A stretch of DNA of 7,448 nt from assembly GCA_045633005.1 (NCBI GenBank), contig JAZQXT010000081.1:1-7448 (forward strand), given 5' to 3'. The DNA comes from CAG-390 sp045633005 (GTDB taxonomy: Bacteria > Bacillota > Clostridia > Oscillospirales > CAG-272). Within the stretch, counting starts at the first letter, position 1, and each line of letters begins with the position of its first letter. Both the position numbers and the translations under genes were made by a program. The notes under the pieces are model-generated. The model saw only the letters and a program-made list of their open reading frames with translations. It was not told where the DNA came from and did not search any database. Shown in pieces: positions 1-6,163 of the stretch.

Positions 1-13
1 GTAAAACGGATAA

Positions 14-44
14 TTTTAAAAAAATCATATTTTTTTGCAAAAAA
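14..44 (+). promoter_or_regulatory. A/T-tract region, possible UP element
   Basis: Bases 14-44 are almost entirely A and T, in phased runs. A seven-A run at 18-24 and a seven-T run at 30-36 form a perfect AT-only inverted repeat around a CAT loop. Relative to the predicted start near 83, this lies at about -40 to -70, where UP elements bind the C-terminal domain of the RNA polymerase alpha subunit. This is inferred from position and composition only. It lacks the G/C stem expected of an intrinsic terminator. Confidence 0.35.
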
Positions 45-47
45 CTC

Positions 48-76
48 TATACAAACGGCAAAAAAAGTGGTAAAAT
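48..76 (+). promoter_or_regulatory. Predicted sigma-A promoter of purC
   Basis: A -35-like TATACA (48-53; 4 of 6 consensus bases) and a -10 TAAAAT (71-76) are separated by 17 bp, and TGG precedes the -10, giving an extended -10 (TGn). Transcription would start near position 83. That excludes the in-frame TTG at 82 as the purC start, because it would lie at the very 5' end of the message. The weak -35 is probably offset by the extended -10 and by the A/T tracts just upstream. No purine riboswitch fits in the roughly 30-nt leader. Confidence 0.7.
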
Positions 77-96
77 AATACTTGGAATTTTACTCA

Positions 97-103
97 AAAG
101 GAG
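97..103 (+). promoter_or_regulatory. Ribosome binding site that sets the purC start
   Basis: AAAGGAG lies 8 nt before the ATG at 112. It places initiation there rather than at the TTG at 82, which has no Shine-Dalgarno sequence and coincides with the predicted 5' end of the RNA. Confidence 0.85.
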
Positions 104-111
104 TTAAAAAA

Positions 112-810
112 ATGAAAAAGCTTTACGAAGGCAAAACCAAAGACGTTTACTCTCTTGACAACGGCAACGTTCTTCTTAAGTTCAAGGACGATTGCACGGG
201 CAAGGACGGCGTTTTCGATCCCGGAGAGAACAGCGTAGGTCTCACTATCGAGGGTATCGGACGCGCAAATCTTGAAACCTCTATCCACTATTTCGAGCTT
301 CTTAAGGAAGCGGGCGTTAAGACTCACTACGTCAGCGCAAATATCGAGGACGCTACTATGGAAGTTCTCCCCGCAGAGTGCTTCGGCAAGGCACAGGGCG
401 GTAACGGTCTTGAGGTTATCTGCCGTCTCGTTGCTACGGGTAGCTTTATCCGCCGTTACGGTGAGTATATCAAGGACGGAACGCGTCTTGAAGGCGGCTA
501 CGTTGAGTGCACCTTTAAGAATGACGAGAAGGGCGATCCGCTCGTTACGGGTGAGGGTCTTGCCGCTCTCGGCGTTATGACTCCCGCTATGTTTGCAGAT
601 ATGAAGGAGCAGACTCTCAAGATCACCAAGATCGTTGCTGACGATCTTAAGAGCATCGGTCTTGACCTTTGGGACATCAAGTTTGAGTTTGGCTACAACA
701 ACGGCGAGGTCGTTCTCATCGACGAGATCGCATCGGGCAATATGCGCGTTTACAAGGACGGCAAGATCGTTGAGCCCGTTGAGCTTACCAAGCTTATCCT
801 CAACAGATAA
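112..810 (+). CDS. purC: Phosphoribosylaminoimidazole-succinocarboxamide synthase (SAICAR synthetase)
   Basis: PurC joins CAIR and L-aspartate using ATP to give SAICAR in de novo purine synthesis in the cytosol. The 232-residue product is the usual bacterial length. Visible landmarks are the N-terminal YEGKTKDVY (5-13), FKDD (24-27), GLEVICR (99-105) followed by GSFIRRYG (110-117), the C-terminal signature DIKFEFG (188-194), and DEI (204-206). Most bacterial PurC proteins continue DEISPDxxRxWD, but this one reads DEIASGNMRVYKDG. From memory, that form is common in a Clostridia subclade. The ATG at 112 is chosen because AAAGGAG (97-103) lies 8 nt upstream; an in-frame TTG at 82 falls at the predicted transcription start and is rejected. 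The gene stands alone between its own promoter and terminator, with no other pur gene visible. The family assignment is secure. Confidence 0.96.
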   Translation: MKKLYEGKTKDVYSLDNGNVLLKFKDDCTGKDGVFDPGENSVGLTIEGIGRANLETSIHYFELLKEAGVKTHYVSANIEDATMEVLPAECFGKAQGGNGLEVICRLVATGSFIRRYGEYIKDGTRLEGGYVECTFKNDEKGDPLVTGEGLAALGVMTPAMFADMKEQTLKITKIVADDLKSIGLDLWDIKFEFGYNNGEVVLIDEIASGNMRVYKDGKIVEPVELTKLILNR

Positions 811-822
811 TAGACATTATGT

Positions 823-858
823 ATAAGAAAAACCGCAATTTTTTGCGGTTTTTCTTAT
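823..858 (+). terminator. Intrinsic terminator after purC
   Basis: A perfect 16-bp inverted repeat (823-838 and 843-858) surrounds a TTTT loop (839-842). The core CCGCAA/TTGCGG is G/C-containing, and the outer stem is an A-run on the left paired to a T-run on the right. It begins 12 nt after the purC stop codon. Because the A-run mirrors the T-run it could also work on the opposite strand, but no convergent gene is present here. Confidence 0.88.
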
Positions 859-876
859 TATTTCGACAAAATGTTA

Positions 877-905
877 TTGACTTTCTCTGCATTAAATGGT
901 AAAAT
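877..905 (+). promoter_or_regulatory. Predicted sigma-A promoter of the secreted 729-residue protein gene
   Basis: TTGACT (877-882; 5 of 6) and TAAAAT (900-905; 5 of 6) are spaced exactly 17 bp apart, with TGG before the -10. Transcription should start near 912, leaving a leader of about 56 nt before the GTG at 968. Confidence 0.85.
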
Positions 906-920
906 TATTATGTATAACCG

Positions 921-939
921 CGTCTTGCCTCGCAAGGCG
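921..939 (+). promoter_or_regulatory. 5' leader hairpin
   Basis: An 8-bp stem (921-928 with 932-939, one G-U wobble) closes a CTC triloop roughly 9 nt from the predicted 5' end of the message. It is not followed by a T-run and sits about 14 nt upstream of the ribosome binding site, so it is neither a terminator nor an obvious sequestrator. A 5'-end RNA-stabilising or protein-binding role is possible but is inference. It matches no riboswitch class I recognise. Confidence 0.4.
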
Positions 940-953
940 AACCACCATCTAAA

Positions 954-960
954 AAAGGAG
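954..960 (+). promoter_or_regulatory. Ribosome binding site supporting a GTG start
   Basis: AAAGGAG lies 7 nt before the GTG at 968. No in-frame ATG occurs in the signal-peptide region, so this near-ideal Shine-Dalgarno sequence is the main evidence for the non-ATG start. Confidence 0.85.
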
Positions 961-967
961 AAAGCCC

Positions 968-3157
968 GTGACGAATAGAGTAGAAAATAATTACAGCGTG
1001 CCTCTTTATCGCCGCCTGCTTTGCGTGCTTTTAAGCCTCGTCTTTCTGATATCGCTCGTCCCCACGGTTAGCGCGGTGTCCGCCGTGCCGACACCCGACG
1101 AAATAAAAAAGCAAATAACCACGACGTATACCAAGGCACTCAAGGAGGCGGGACGTGCGTCGTTTGACGGCTATTGCGCCGATTACGTCAACCGTCAGCT
1201 TAAGATACTCGGTATCAACACGCGCTACGTCGGCGGAAACGGAAACGACGAGTACGATAATTATAAAAATCTCAAATACTCCTCGGGCGGATATAAAGTC
1301 CACGCGTACGGCGCAAGCAAGTACACGCTTACGCAAGCCATCAAGCTCATAGCGAATCAGTACCACTGCGTTACAAACGTGCTTGCGGGATTTCAAAAGA
1401 CCTCTACGGTCGCGGGTCAGAAGTACGGTCACACGCACATGATCCACGCCATAATCGACGGTTACGTTTATTTTACCGAGAGTATGAGTATAAGGCTCAA
1501 CGGAGTCTCCTACCCCGAGGGCTCGGCGCTCGTGGCTACTATCGACCAGTACTGTGCGAAGTACGATACTTCGTACTTCCAGTTTGAGGGCTTTATATGG
1601 TTTGAGGATGAGGAGCTTACCTCCGTGCTTGAGGGTACGGACTACGTTCCGCCCGCCCCCATCGTTATGACACCCGGTACGTATTACGTACACGAGTCGG
1701 CGGGTCTGTGGCTTCGCGAGGGGCCCTCGACTGCTACGGAGAAGCTTGCCCTGATAGGCTATAATAACGAAGTCCACATTACCGAGATCGACGGCGATTG
1801 GGGCAGAACGTACTATAATGGCAAGGCGGGCTGGGTGTTCCACGAATACGTTACATATAAGGACGTTCTTCCGCCTGTTTACGCCGAGACCGTGGCGAGC
1901 GGCGAGGTCACGTCTACGTATTTCTATCCCACGATAGCCGACGCGCTCGCCGCGTATAAAAGCGGAGAGTACGTGATAAATCTTATAGAATCGTTGGCGA
2001 TAACCAAGGACATTGTCCTTGGTGACGGTATTACCCTTGACGTTGGTGAATTTTCCGTTGATATGTCAAAGGGGGACGTAATTTTTGACGGTGGAAAGGT
2101 CGTTTCCGCCGCCAGCATTCCCGCGTTTGATGCCGATCCTTTCGTTTCCTGCTCGACGGCAGACGGCGGATACTGTTATACCTCGGATCTCGCTATCAGC
2201 GTGAGCGCCGACGCTCCGCTTGAAAACGGCGACGTCAGACTGCGCTTTACCGCAAGCGCCAAGGGGCTTTCCGACGTCAGCGGCGTGAAGCTTGACTTTA
2301 TTATCACTAATGCCGACGGTAGCACAGAGACCGTTTCCGCAACCGTTAAAAACGATAGCGCCACATTTACCACCGACGCGCTTTCCGCCAAAAAGATAGC
2401 CGACGCCGTTTCCGTTAAGGCAAGAGCTTACGCTAAATCGGGAAGCAAGACGTACGAGCGCTTCAGCGACAGCGTTACCTGCTCGGCAAAGGATTGCTTG
2501 GGCAAGGATTACGGCAGCTCCTCTAAGCTTGACAGATATATAAAGGGCGTGCTGAATTACGGAAGTGCATCACAAAAATACTTTGGATATAAGGCAAATT
2601 CGCTCTCGAACAGCGTTCTGCCCGAATCTCAGCGTAAGCCGAGCATTTCTGCCTACGACGTTATTCGCGCAGAAAGAGCGCCGCACGTCGTAGTTACGAG
2701 CACGGCGCACGTAAACTCCGTTCAGCTCGTTATTGACGACAGCGTTTCTTTGCGCTTCGGCGTTAGCGAAAAGCCCAAGAGCGCAGAGCTTAAGCTGCTC
2801 GTTTGGTCGCATAGCGAATACGAGGCGCTTGCAAAGAAGGCGAAGAATGCGGGCAAGACCATATCCGATTATCTTGTTGCCGATAATTGCAATAAGAGTA
2901 TTAAGCTTTCGGGAAGTGACTTTACCTTTAGCGATATCTCGCCTGAAAAATACGCCGATACGTACTATTTCCGCCTTTGCCAGACGGAAAACGGCAAGGT
3001 CAGCTACGATTACGTGGTCGCATACAGCGTTAGCGAATACTGCGCCATCAAGCTCTCCGACGGCGTGAACGAGGGAATAGACGAGCTTTGTCTTGCTATT
3101 GCGGATTATTCCGCCGCCGCAAGAGAGTATTTCGGCTATACCGTAAATAAGGGTTGA
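968..3157 (+). CDS. Secreted multidomain protein: Cys/His hydrolase-like domain, SH3b domain, paired C-terminal modules
   Basis: The 729-residue product starts at a GTG with a strong ribosome binding site. Residues 1-39 form a signal peptide: Arg-rich start, hydrophobic core about 17-31, likely cleavage after VSAVSA. Residues about 44-215 look like a papain-fold CHAP/NlpC-type domain, with GYC (Cys70) at the head of a helix and a GHTHMIH cluster (154-160) before IDGYVYFTES (163-172). Cys70 and one of His155/157/160 are the candidate catalytic pair. Residues about 238-297 are a bacterial SH3 domain (GLWLREGPS ... GKAGWV), a fold that usually binds cell-wall peptides. Residues 318-383 resemble the start of a beta-helix segment (DALAAYKSGEY ... 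GDGITLDVG). Two beta-rich modules follow (about 405-545 and 583-729), each ending in a YG/YSxAxxYFGY motif. No LPXTG, SLH or dockerin is seen, so retention would be through SH3b or not at all. The gene is monocistronic. A cell-wall hydrolase or peptidase role is inferred; the substrate is unknown. Confidence 0.85.
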   Translation: MTNRVENNYSVPLYRRLLCVLLSLVFLISLVPTVSAVSAVPTPDEIKKQITTTYTKALKEAGRASFDGYCADYVNRQLKILGINTRYVGGNGNDEYDNYKNLKYSSGGYKVHAYGASKYTLTQAIKLIANQYHCVTNVLAGFQKTSTVAGQKYGHTHMIHAIIDGYVYFTESMSIRLNGVSYPEGSALVATIDQYCAKYDTSYFQFEGFIWFEDEELTSVLEGTDYVPPAPIVMTPGTYYVHESAGLWLREGPSTATEKLALIGYNNEVHITEIDGDWGRTYYNGKAGWVFHEYVTYKDVLPPVYAETVASGEVTSTYFYPTIADALAAYKSGEYVINLIESLAITKDIVLGDGITLDVGEFSVDMSKGDVIFDGGKVVSAASIPAFDADPFVSCSTADGGYCYTSDLAISVSADAPLENGDVRLRFTASAKGLSDVSGVKLDFIITNADGSTETVSATVKNDSATFTTDALSAKKIADAVSVKARAYAKSGSKTYERFSDSVTCSAKDCLGKDYGSSSKLDRYIKGVLNYGSASQKYFGYKANSLSNSVLPESQRKPSISAYDVIRAERAPHVVVTSTAHVNSVQLVIDDSVSLRFGVSEKPKSAELKLLVWSHSEYEALAKKAKNAGKTISDYLVADNCNKSIKLSGSDFTFSDISPEKYADTYYFRLCQTENGKVSYDYVVAYSVSEYCAIKLSDGVNEGIDELCLAIADYSAAAREYFGYTVNKG

Positions 3158-3162
3158 TCTCT

Positions 3163-3202
3163 ACCGCATTTTGCGCCCCAAGGCGCAAAATGCGGTTTCT
3201 TT
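3163..3202 (+). terminator. Intrinsic terminator after the secreted-protein gene
   Basis: A perfect 15-bp stem (3163-3177 with 3182-3196) with a CCAA loop is followed by TTTCTTT. It begins 5 nt after the stop codon at 3155-3157. The T-tract ends only 2 nt before the -35 box of the next promoter, so the two units are insulated within a very tight space. Confidence 0.92.
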
Positions 3203-3204
3203 GC

Positions 3205-3233
3205 TTGACAATGCGCGTGTCGGGTGGTATAAT
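3205..3233 (+). promoter_or_regulatory. Fully consensus sigma-A promoter of the ktrBA operon
   Basis: TTGACA (3205-3210), a 17-bp spacer and TATAAT (3228-3233) match the consensus at all 12 positions, and TGG adds an extended -10. The predicted start is near 3240, which leaves only about 25 nt of leader before the ktrB start. That is too short for a c-di-AMP (ydaO/yuaA) riboswitch of the kind that controls ktrAB in some Firmicutes. The sequence therefore suggests high, largely constitutive transcription, although an operator cannot be excluded. Confidence 0.93.
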
Positions 3234-3252
3234 AACCTTACATAATCTATAT

Positions 3253-3256
3253 GAGG
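3253..3256 (+). promoter_or_regulatory. Ribosome binding site selecting a TTG start for ktrB
   Basis: GAGG lies 8 nt before the in-frame TTG at 3265. Longer reading of the frame back to 3154 would pass through the terminator hairpin and the promoter, so it cannot be translated from the main message. The ATG at 3251 is out of frame and stops after three codons. TTG at 3265 is the only well-placed start. Confidence 0.72.
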
Positions 3257-3264
3257 CGATAAAT

Positions 3265-4623
3265 TTGGAAAACTTAAGGGTTGATAAGAATAAAAGAAAA
3301 TTAAGACCGTTGACCGTGCTCATCGCGGGATTTCTTGCCGTGATACTTACGGGAACGCTCCTTCTTATGCTTCCGCTCTCAAGCGCGTCGGGCGAGGTGA
3401 CCGACCCCATAACCGCGGGCTTTACCGCCGTCAGCGCGACCTGCGTTACGGGACTTTCAACGGTCGAAACGGGCGCGTATTGGAGCGTTTTCGGTCAGAT
3501 CGTTATACTTTGTATGATACAGGTGGGCGGTCTTGGGTTTATGACGATGGCGGTTTTGCTTTCGCTCATAATCAGGCGCAATATATCGCCGCGCGAGCGT
3601 ATGATAGTTGCGATGTCGTATAACCTTAACGATTACGGAAGCACCGTAAAGCTCGTGCGCCGTATTCTGCTCGGTACCGTCGGATTTGAGCTTTTGGGCG
3701 CGGCGCTGTTGGCTATCAGATTTATTCCGAAGTTCGGCACGGGGCGCGGAATATATATGAGCGTTTTTCACTCCATAAGCGCGTTTTGTAACGCGGGCTT
3801 TGATATTCTCGGCAACGGTAACTCCATGGGTGACTACTACGGCGATCCGCTTGTTTGCCTTACGTTGATGGCGCTTATAAGCATCGGCGGCATCGGTTTT
3901 ATCGTGTGGGGCGATCTCGTGAATTTCCGCACGCGCCGCAAGCTGTCCGTGTATTCCAAATTCGTGCTTATTCTGACTGCCGTGTTTACCGTTTTGGGAA
4001 CGGCTTACGTAGCTATTAGCGAGTGGAATAATCCGCTTACGATCGGCAATTATTCGGTCGGTGAGAAGCTGCTTTGCTCCGCATTCCAATCGGTTACTTG
4101 GCGCACCGCGGGCTTCGCTACGGTCGATCAGGCGTCTCTCCACGGGGCAACAAAGATATTCGGCGGCATTATGATGTTCATCGGCGGCGCATCGGGCTCT
4201 ACCGCGGGCGGTGTAAAGGTTGCTACGGTGGGAATCCTCGTGCTTACCGTTATGTCCGTTTCGGTAGGAAAGACGGAGATAAATCTTTTTAAGCGCAGAG
4301 TTCCGTCGGGCGTTATCCTGCGTGCGATGACGCTGGTTTCCATCCAGCTTTTGCTTATATTCGTTGCCACGCTTTTGTGTAACGTGGTTTCGTCAGCGCC
4401 CCTTATTGATTTGTTCTACGAGGTGGTCTCGGCGGGCGGAACGGTCGGACTTACTGCTTCGCTGACTCCCACGCTTCACCCATTTGCGCTCGTCGTGCTT
4501 ATGTGTATGATGTTCTTTGGCAGACTTGGCATACTGACTATCACGCTTGCCATTGCAACGCGTTCGAGCGAGCGCTCCCCATCGATACTAACCTATCCCG
4601 ATGCTAATATTCTGATAGGCTGA
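3265..4623 (+). CDS. ktrB: KtrB, K+-translocating subunit of the Ktr potassium uptake system (TrkH/KtrB family)
   Basis: This is the integral membrane subunit that carries K+ inward, usually coupled to Na+ or the membrane potential. Starting at TTG 3265, the protein has 452 residues, typical of KtrB. The four-fold repeat of helix-pore-helix units is recognisable from its selectivity-filter segments: CVTGLS (60-65, Gly63), CNAGFD (175-180, Gly178), RTAGFA (280-285, Gly283) and TVGLT (393-397, Gly395). A small-residue, Gly-rich stretch GGASGSTAGGVKV (307-319) matches the flexible intramembrane gate loop in the third repeat. The C-terminus ends YPDANILIG, as in KtrB-type proteins, where the tail lies at the dimer interface. 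The N-terminal KNKRKLRP before the first membrane segment fits the positive-inside rule. ktrA follows 21 nt later, which favours Ktr over TrkH. No filter glycine is missing. Confidence 0.94.
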   Translation: MENLRVDKNKRKLRPLTVLIAGFLAVILTGTLLLMLPLSSASGEVTDPITAGFTAVSATCVTGLSTVETGAYWSVFGQIVILCMIQVGGLGFMTMAVLLSLIIRRNISPRERMIVAMSYNLNDYGSTVKLVRRILLGTVGFELLGAALLAIRFIPKFGTGRGIYMSVFHSISAFCNAGFDILGNGNSMGDYYGDPLVCLTLMALISIGGIGFIVWGDLVNFRTRRKLSVYSKFVLILTAVFTVLGTAYVAISEWNNPLTIGNYSVGEKLLCSAFQSVTWRTAGFATVDQASLHGATKIFGGIMMFIGGASGSTAGGVKVATVGILVLTVMSVSVGKTEINLFKRRVPSGVILRAMTLVSIQLLLIFVATLLCNVVSSAPLIDLFYEVVSAGGTVGLTASLTPTLHPFALVVLMCMMFFGRLGILTITLAIATRSSERSPSILTYPDANILIG

Positions 4624-4644
4624 TCTACGAAAGGAAGTAAAGTT

Positions 4645-5298
4645 ATGAATAGCTTTTGTATTATAGGTCTTGGAAAATTCGGAACGTCCCTTGCGCTTAA
4701 TCTTGTTAATCACGGCAAGCAGGTCATGGTAATTGACAGCGATGCCGACAAGGTCAACGCTATCGCGGACATAGTTACCAACGCCGTTATAGGCGATGCG
4801 ACTAACGAGAATCTCCTGCGCGCCGCAGGCGTTGCCGATTACGAGTGCGCCGTGGTTTGTATGACCTGCAACACGAGCGATATCATCCTCGTTACCATTC
4901 TGCTTAAGGAGCTTGGCGTTAAAAAGGTTATCGCGCGTGCCGTCAACGAAGGGCACAAAAAAGTGCTTGAGCGCATAGGCACGGACGAGATAACCTTCCC
5001 CGAACACGATGCGGGCGAGAAGCTTGCGTTCAGGCTTTCCAAGAGATCCGTCGTCGATTACGTTCAGTTTGCGGGATATAAGATAGTCGAGATACTCGTT
5101 CCAAGCGAGTGGATCGGCAAAAACCTTATGGAGCTGAATCCCCGCCGCAAGTTCGGTATCAACATAATTGCCGTAACTGCCGCGGAGTCTGCAAAGCCCA
5201 ACGTTTCTCCCGCGCCTGACCGTCCGTTCTGCGAGGGCGACAGAGTCGTCGTTATCGGTACTGATAAGGATATTGAAAAATTAGCTAAATTTATGTAA
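4645..5298 (+). CDS. ktrA: KtrA, cytoplasmic RCK regulatory subunit of Ktr potassium uptake
   Basis: KtrA forms an octameric ring under the KtrB dimer; ATP/ADP binding switches transport on or off. The product is 217 residues, the usual size for a single-RCK KtrA and about half of TrkA. The RCK_N Rossmann domain (about 1-118) shows GLGKFG (8-13), an acidic residue ending beta-2 (VIDSD, Asp31) and GDAT (50-53). ARAVNEGHKKVLERIG (97-112) and FPE (118-120) are typical of the family's nucleotide and divalent-cation region. The RCK_C domain (about 135-217) is intact; in Firmicutes this domain can bind c-di-AMP, which inhibits uptake, so regulation may be post-translational. The start ATG has AAGGA (4631-4635) 9 nt upstream. 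It is co-transcribed with ktrB (21-nt gap) and with the SGNH gene (14-nt gap). Confidence 0.94.
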   Translation: MNSFCIIGLGKFGTSLALNLVNHGKQVMVIDSDADKVNAIADIVTNAVIGDATNENLLRAAGVADYECAVVCMTCNTSDIILVTILLKELGVKKVIARAVNEGHKKVLERIGTDEITFPEHDAGEKLAFRLSKRSVVDYVQFAGYKIVEILVPSEWIGKNLMELNPRRKFGINIIAVTAAESAKPNVSPAPDRPFCEGDRVVVIGTDKDIEKLAKFM

Positions 5299-5312
5299 TA
5301 GAGAGGCAAAAA

Positions 5313-6089
5313 ATGGAGCTTAACAAGAAAAAAGTAATGTTCATCGGCAATTCCTTTATTTATTACGGATATTGCGTTATCGAGGGTGATCAGGGAACTC
5401 CCGATCTTGGATATTTTCATCACCTCGCAAGAGTAAACGGCGACGACGTTGCCGTTTACGACTACGTTTGGGGCGGCAGAAACCTCAATCAGCTTTACGA
5501 AAAGTACCTTCCTCTTGACAACAAGGAGCTTTTCGAGAGTATTGATTGCGTATTTATGTCCGAGGCGGGCGAGAATAACCGCGACCTCGTCGGCTCCGTC
5601 AAGCGCATTATGGCGCTGTTCCCCGAAAAGACGAAGTTCGTTTATCTTTGCCACACCTATACTTATCAATGCCACCACGCCCGTATAATGATGGGAATGT
5701 CAAAGCTCAGAAAAATGGGCGTTACCATCGTAAACTGGGGCGGACTTGCCTACGATATCTGGAAGGGCAGAGTCAGCGTTCCCGGCGGCAAGCTCAGCTA
5801 TAACAAGGATTCCTTCGTTGTAAATAAGCACGATTGGCATCACCAGAATATGCTGTCGGGTTATATCTGCTCGCTTATGGCTTACTGTGCCGTTACGGGC
5901 AAGAGCGCCGTCGGACAGCCCTACGGCTTCTGCAACGATACCTCGCTTGACGCTCGCTTCGATGCAAAGAGGTATATGGAGAGCTACTACGTCGAGGGAA
6001 CGTCAAACCTTGACGCCGTGTTCGCATCCGAGGAGGATATGCGCGGCTTGCAGATACTCGTTGACGAGTATATCAAGAAATATAACTGA
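5313..6089 (+). CDS. SGNH/GDSL-hydrolase-like cytoplasmic protein
   Basis: The 258-residue product has no signal peptide or membrane segment. The N-terminus reads VMFIGNSFIYYG (8-19), matching block I of SGNH esterases of the GNSF type, with Ser14 as candidate nucleophile. WGG (53-55) could supply the block II glycine and GENN (86-89) the block III asparagine. DWHH (174-177) fits the C-terminal D-x-x-H dyad, followed by the expected small helix and AVTGKSAVGQPYG (193-205). These point to an ester- or acetyl-cleaving fold, but the substrate is unknown and blocks II and III are weak matches. It is the last gene of the ktrBA unit: AGAGG (5302-5306) lies 6 nt from the ATG, and a terminator follows the stop at once. 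No link between this enzyme type and K+ transport is known to me; co-transcription may be incidental. Confidence 0.72.
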   Translation: MELNKKKVMFIGNSFIYYGYCVIEGDQGTPDLGYFHHLARVNGDDVAVYDYVWGGRNLNQLYEKYLPLDNKELFESIDCVFMSEAGENNRDLVGSVKRIMALFPEKTKFVYLCHTYTYQCHHARIMMGMSKLRKMGVTIVNWGGLAYDIWKGRVSVPGGKLSYNKDSFVVNKHDWHHQNMLSGYICSLMAYCAVTGKSAVGQPYGFCNDTSLDARFDAKRYMESYYVEGTSNLDAVFASEEDMRGLQILVDEYIKKYN

Positions 6090-6096
6090 AAAAAGC

Positions 6097-6133
6097 AAAG
6101 AAGCGCACTTCGTACGGAGTGCGCTTCTTTTTT
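6097..6133 (+). terminator. Intrinsic terminator of the ktrBA-SGNH operon
   Basis: A perfect 13-bp stem (6097-6109 with 6118-6130), extended by a T-G wobble and a C-G pair to a GTAC loop, is followed by an uninterrupted T-run (6128-6133). It starts 8 nt after the stop codon at 6087-6089. No terminator-like hairpin occurs in the two intergenic gaps of the operon (4624-4644 and 5299-5312), which supports a three-gene transcript. Confidence 0.93.
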
Positions 6134-6163
6134 ATTGGAGTAGTGTAAAATAATAAAAAACTA

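Noticed and set aside
18..36. A-run/T-run inverted repeat as a terminator of an upstream gene
   Set aside because: The stem contains only A-T pairs with a 3-nt loop and no G/C core, too weak for intrinsic termination. An UP element fits its position better.
82..111. TTG at 82 as a longer purC start (adds 10 residues)
   Set aside because: It lies at the predicted transcription start, has no Shine-Dalgarno sequence, and the normal PurC N-terminus begins at the ATG at 112 behind AAAGGAG.
1031..1843. 270-codon open frame on the minus strand
   Set aside because: It is antisense to the secreted protein gene, has no promoter or ribosome binding site, and its translation shows no recognisable domain. 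Its openness follows from codon bias of the + strand gene.
968..3157. LPXTG sortase anchor, SLH or dockerin at the C-terminus of the secreted protein
   Set aside because: The C-terminus ends EYFGYTVNKG with no LPXTG-like motif, hydrophobic tail or Ca-binding duplicated segment.
3154..3264. Extension of ktrB back to a TTG at 3154 overlapping the previous stop codon
   Set aside because: This stretch encodes the terminator hairpin and the consensus promoter, and its translation has no KtrB-like character; the promoter at 3205-3233 means it is not on the main ktrB transcript.
3457..4143. 228-codon open frame on the minus strand
   Set aside because: It lies opposite ktrB, whose four filter motifs prove the + strand frame. 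The minus translation is rich in Arg, Lys and His and resembles no protein.
5064..5678. 204-codon open frame on the minus strand spanning ktrA and the SGNH gene
   Set aside because: Both + strand genes are supported by motifs and ribosome binding sites; the minus frame crosses their boundary and has no initiation signals.
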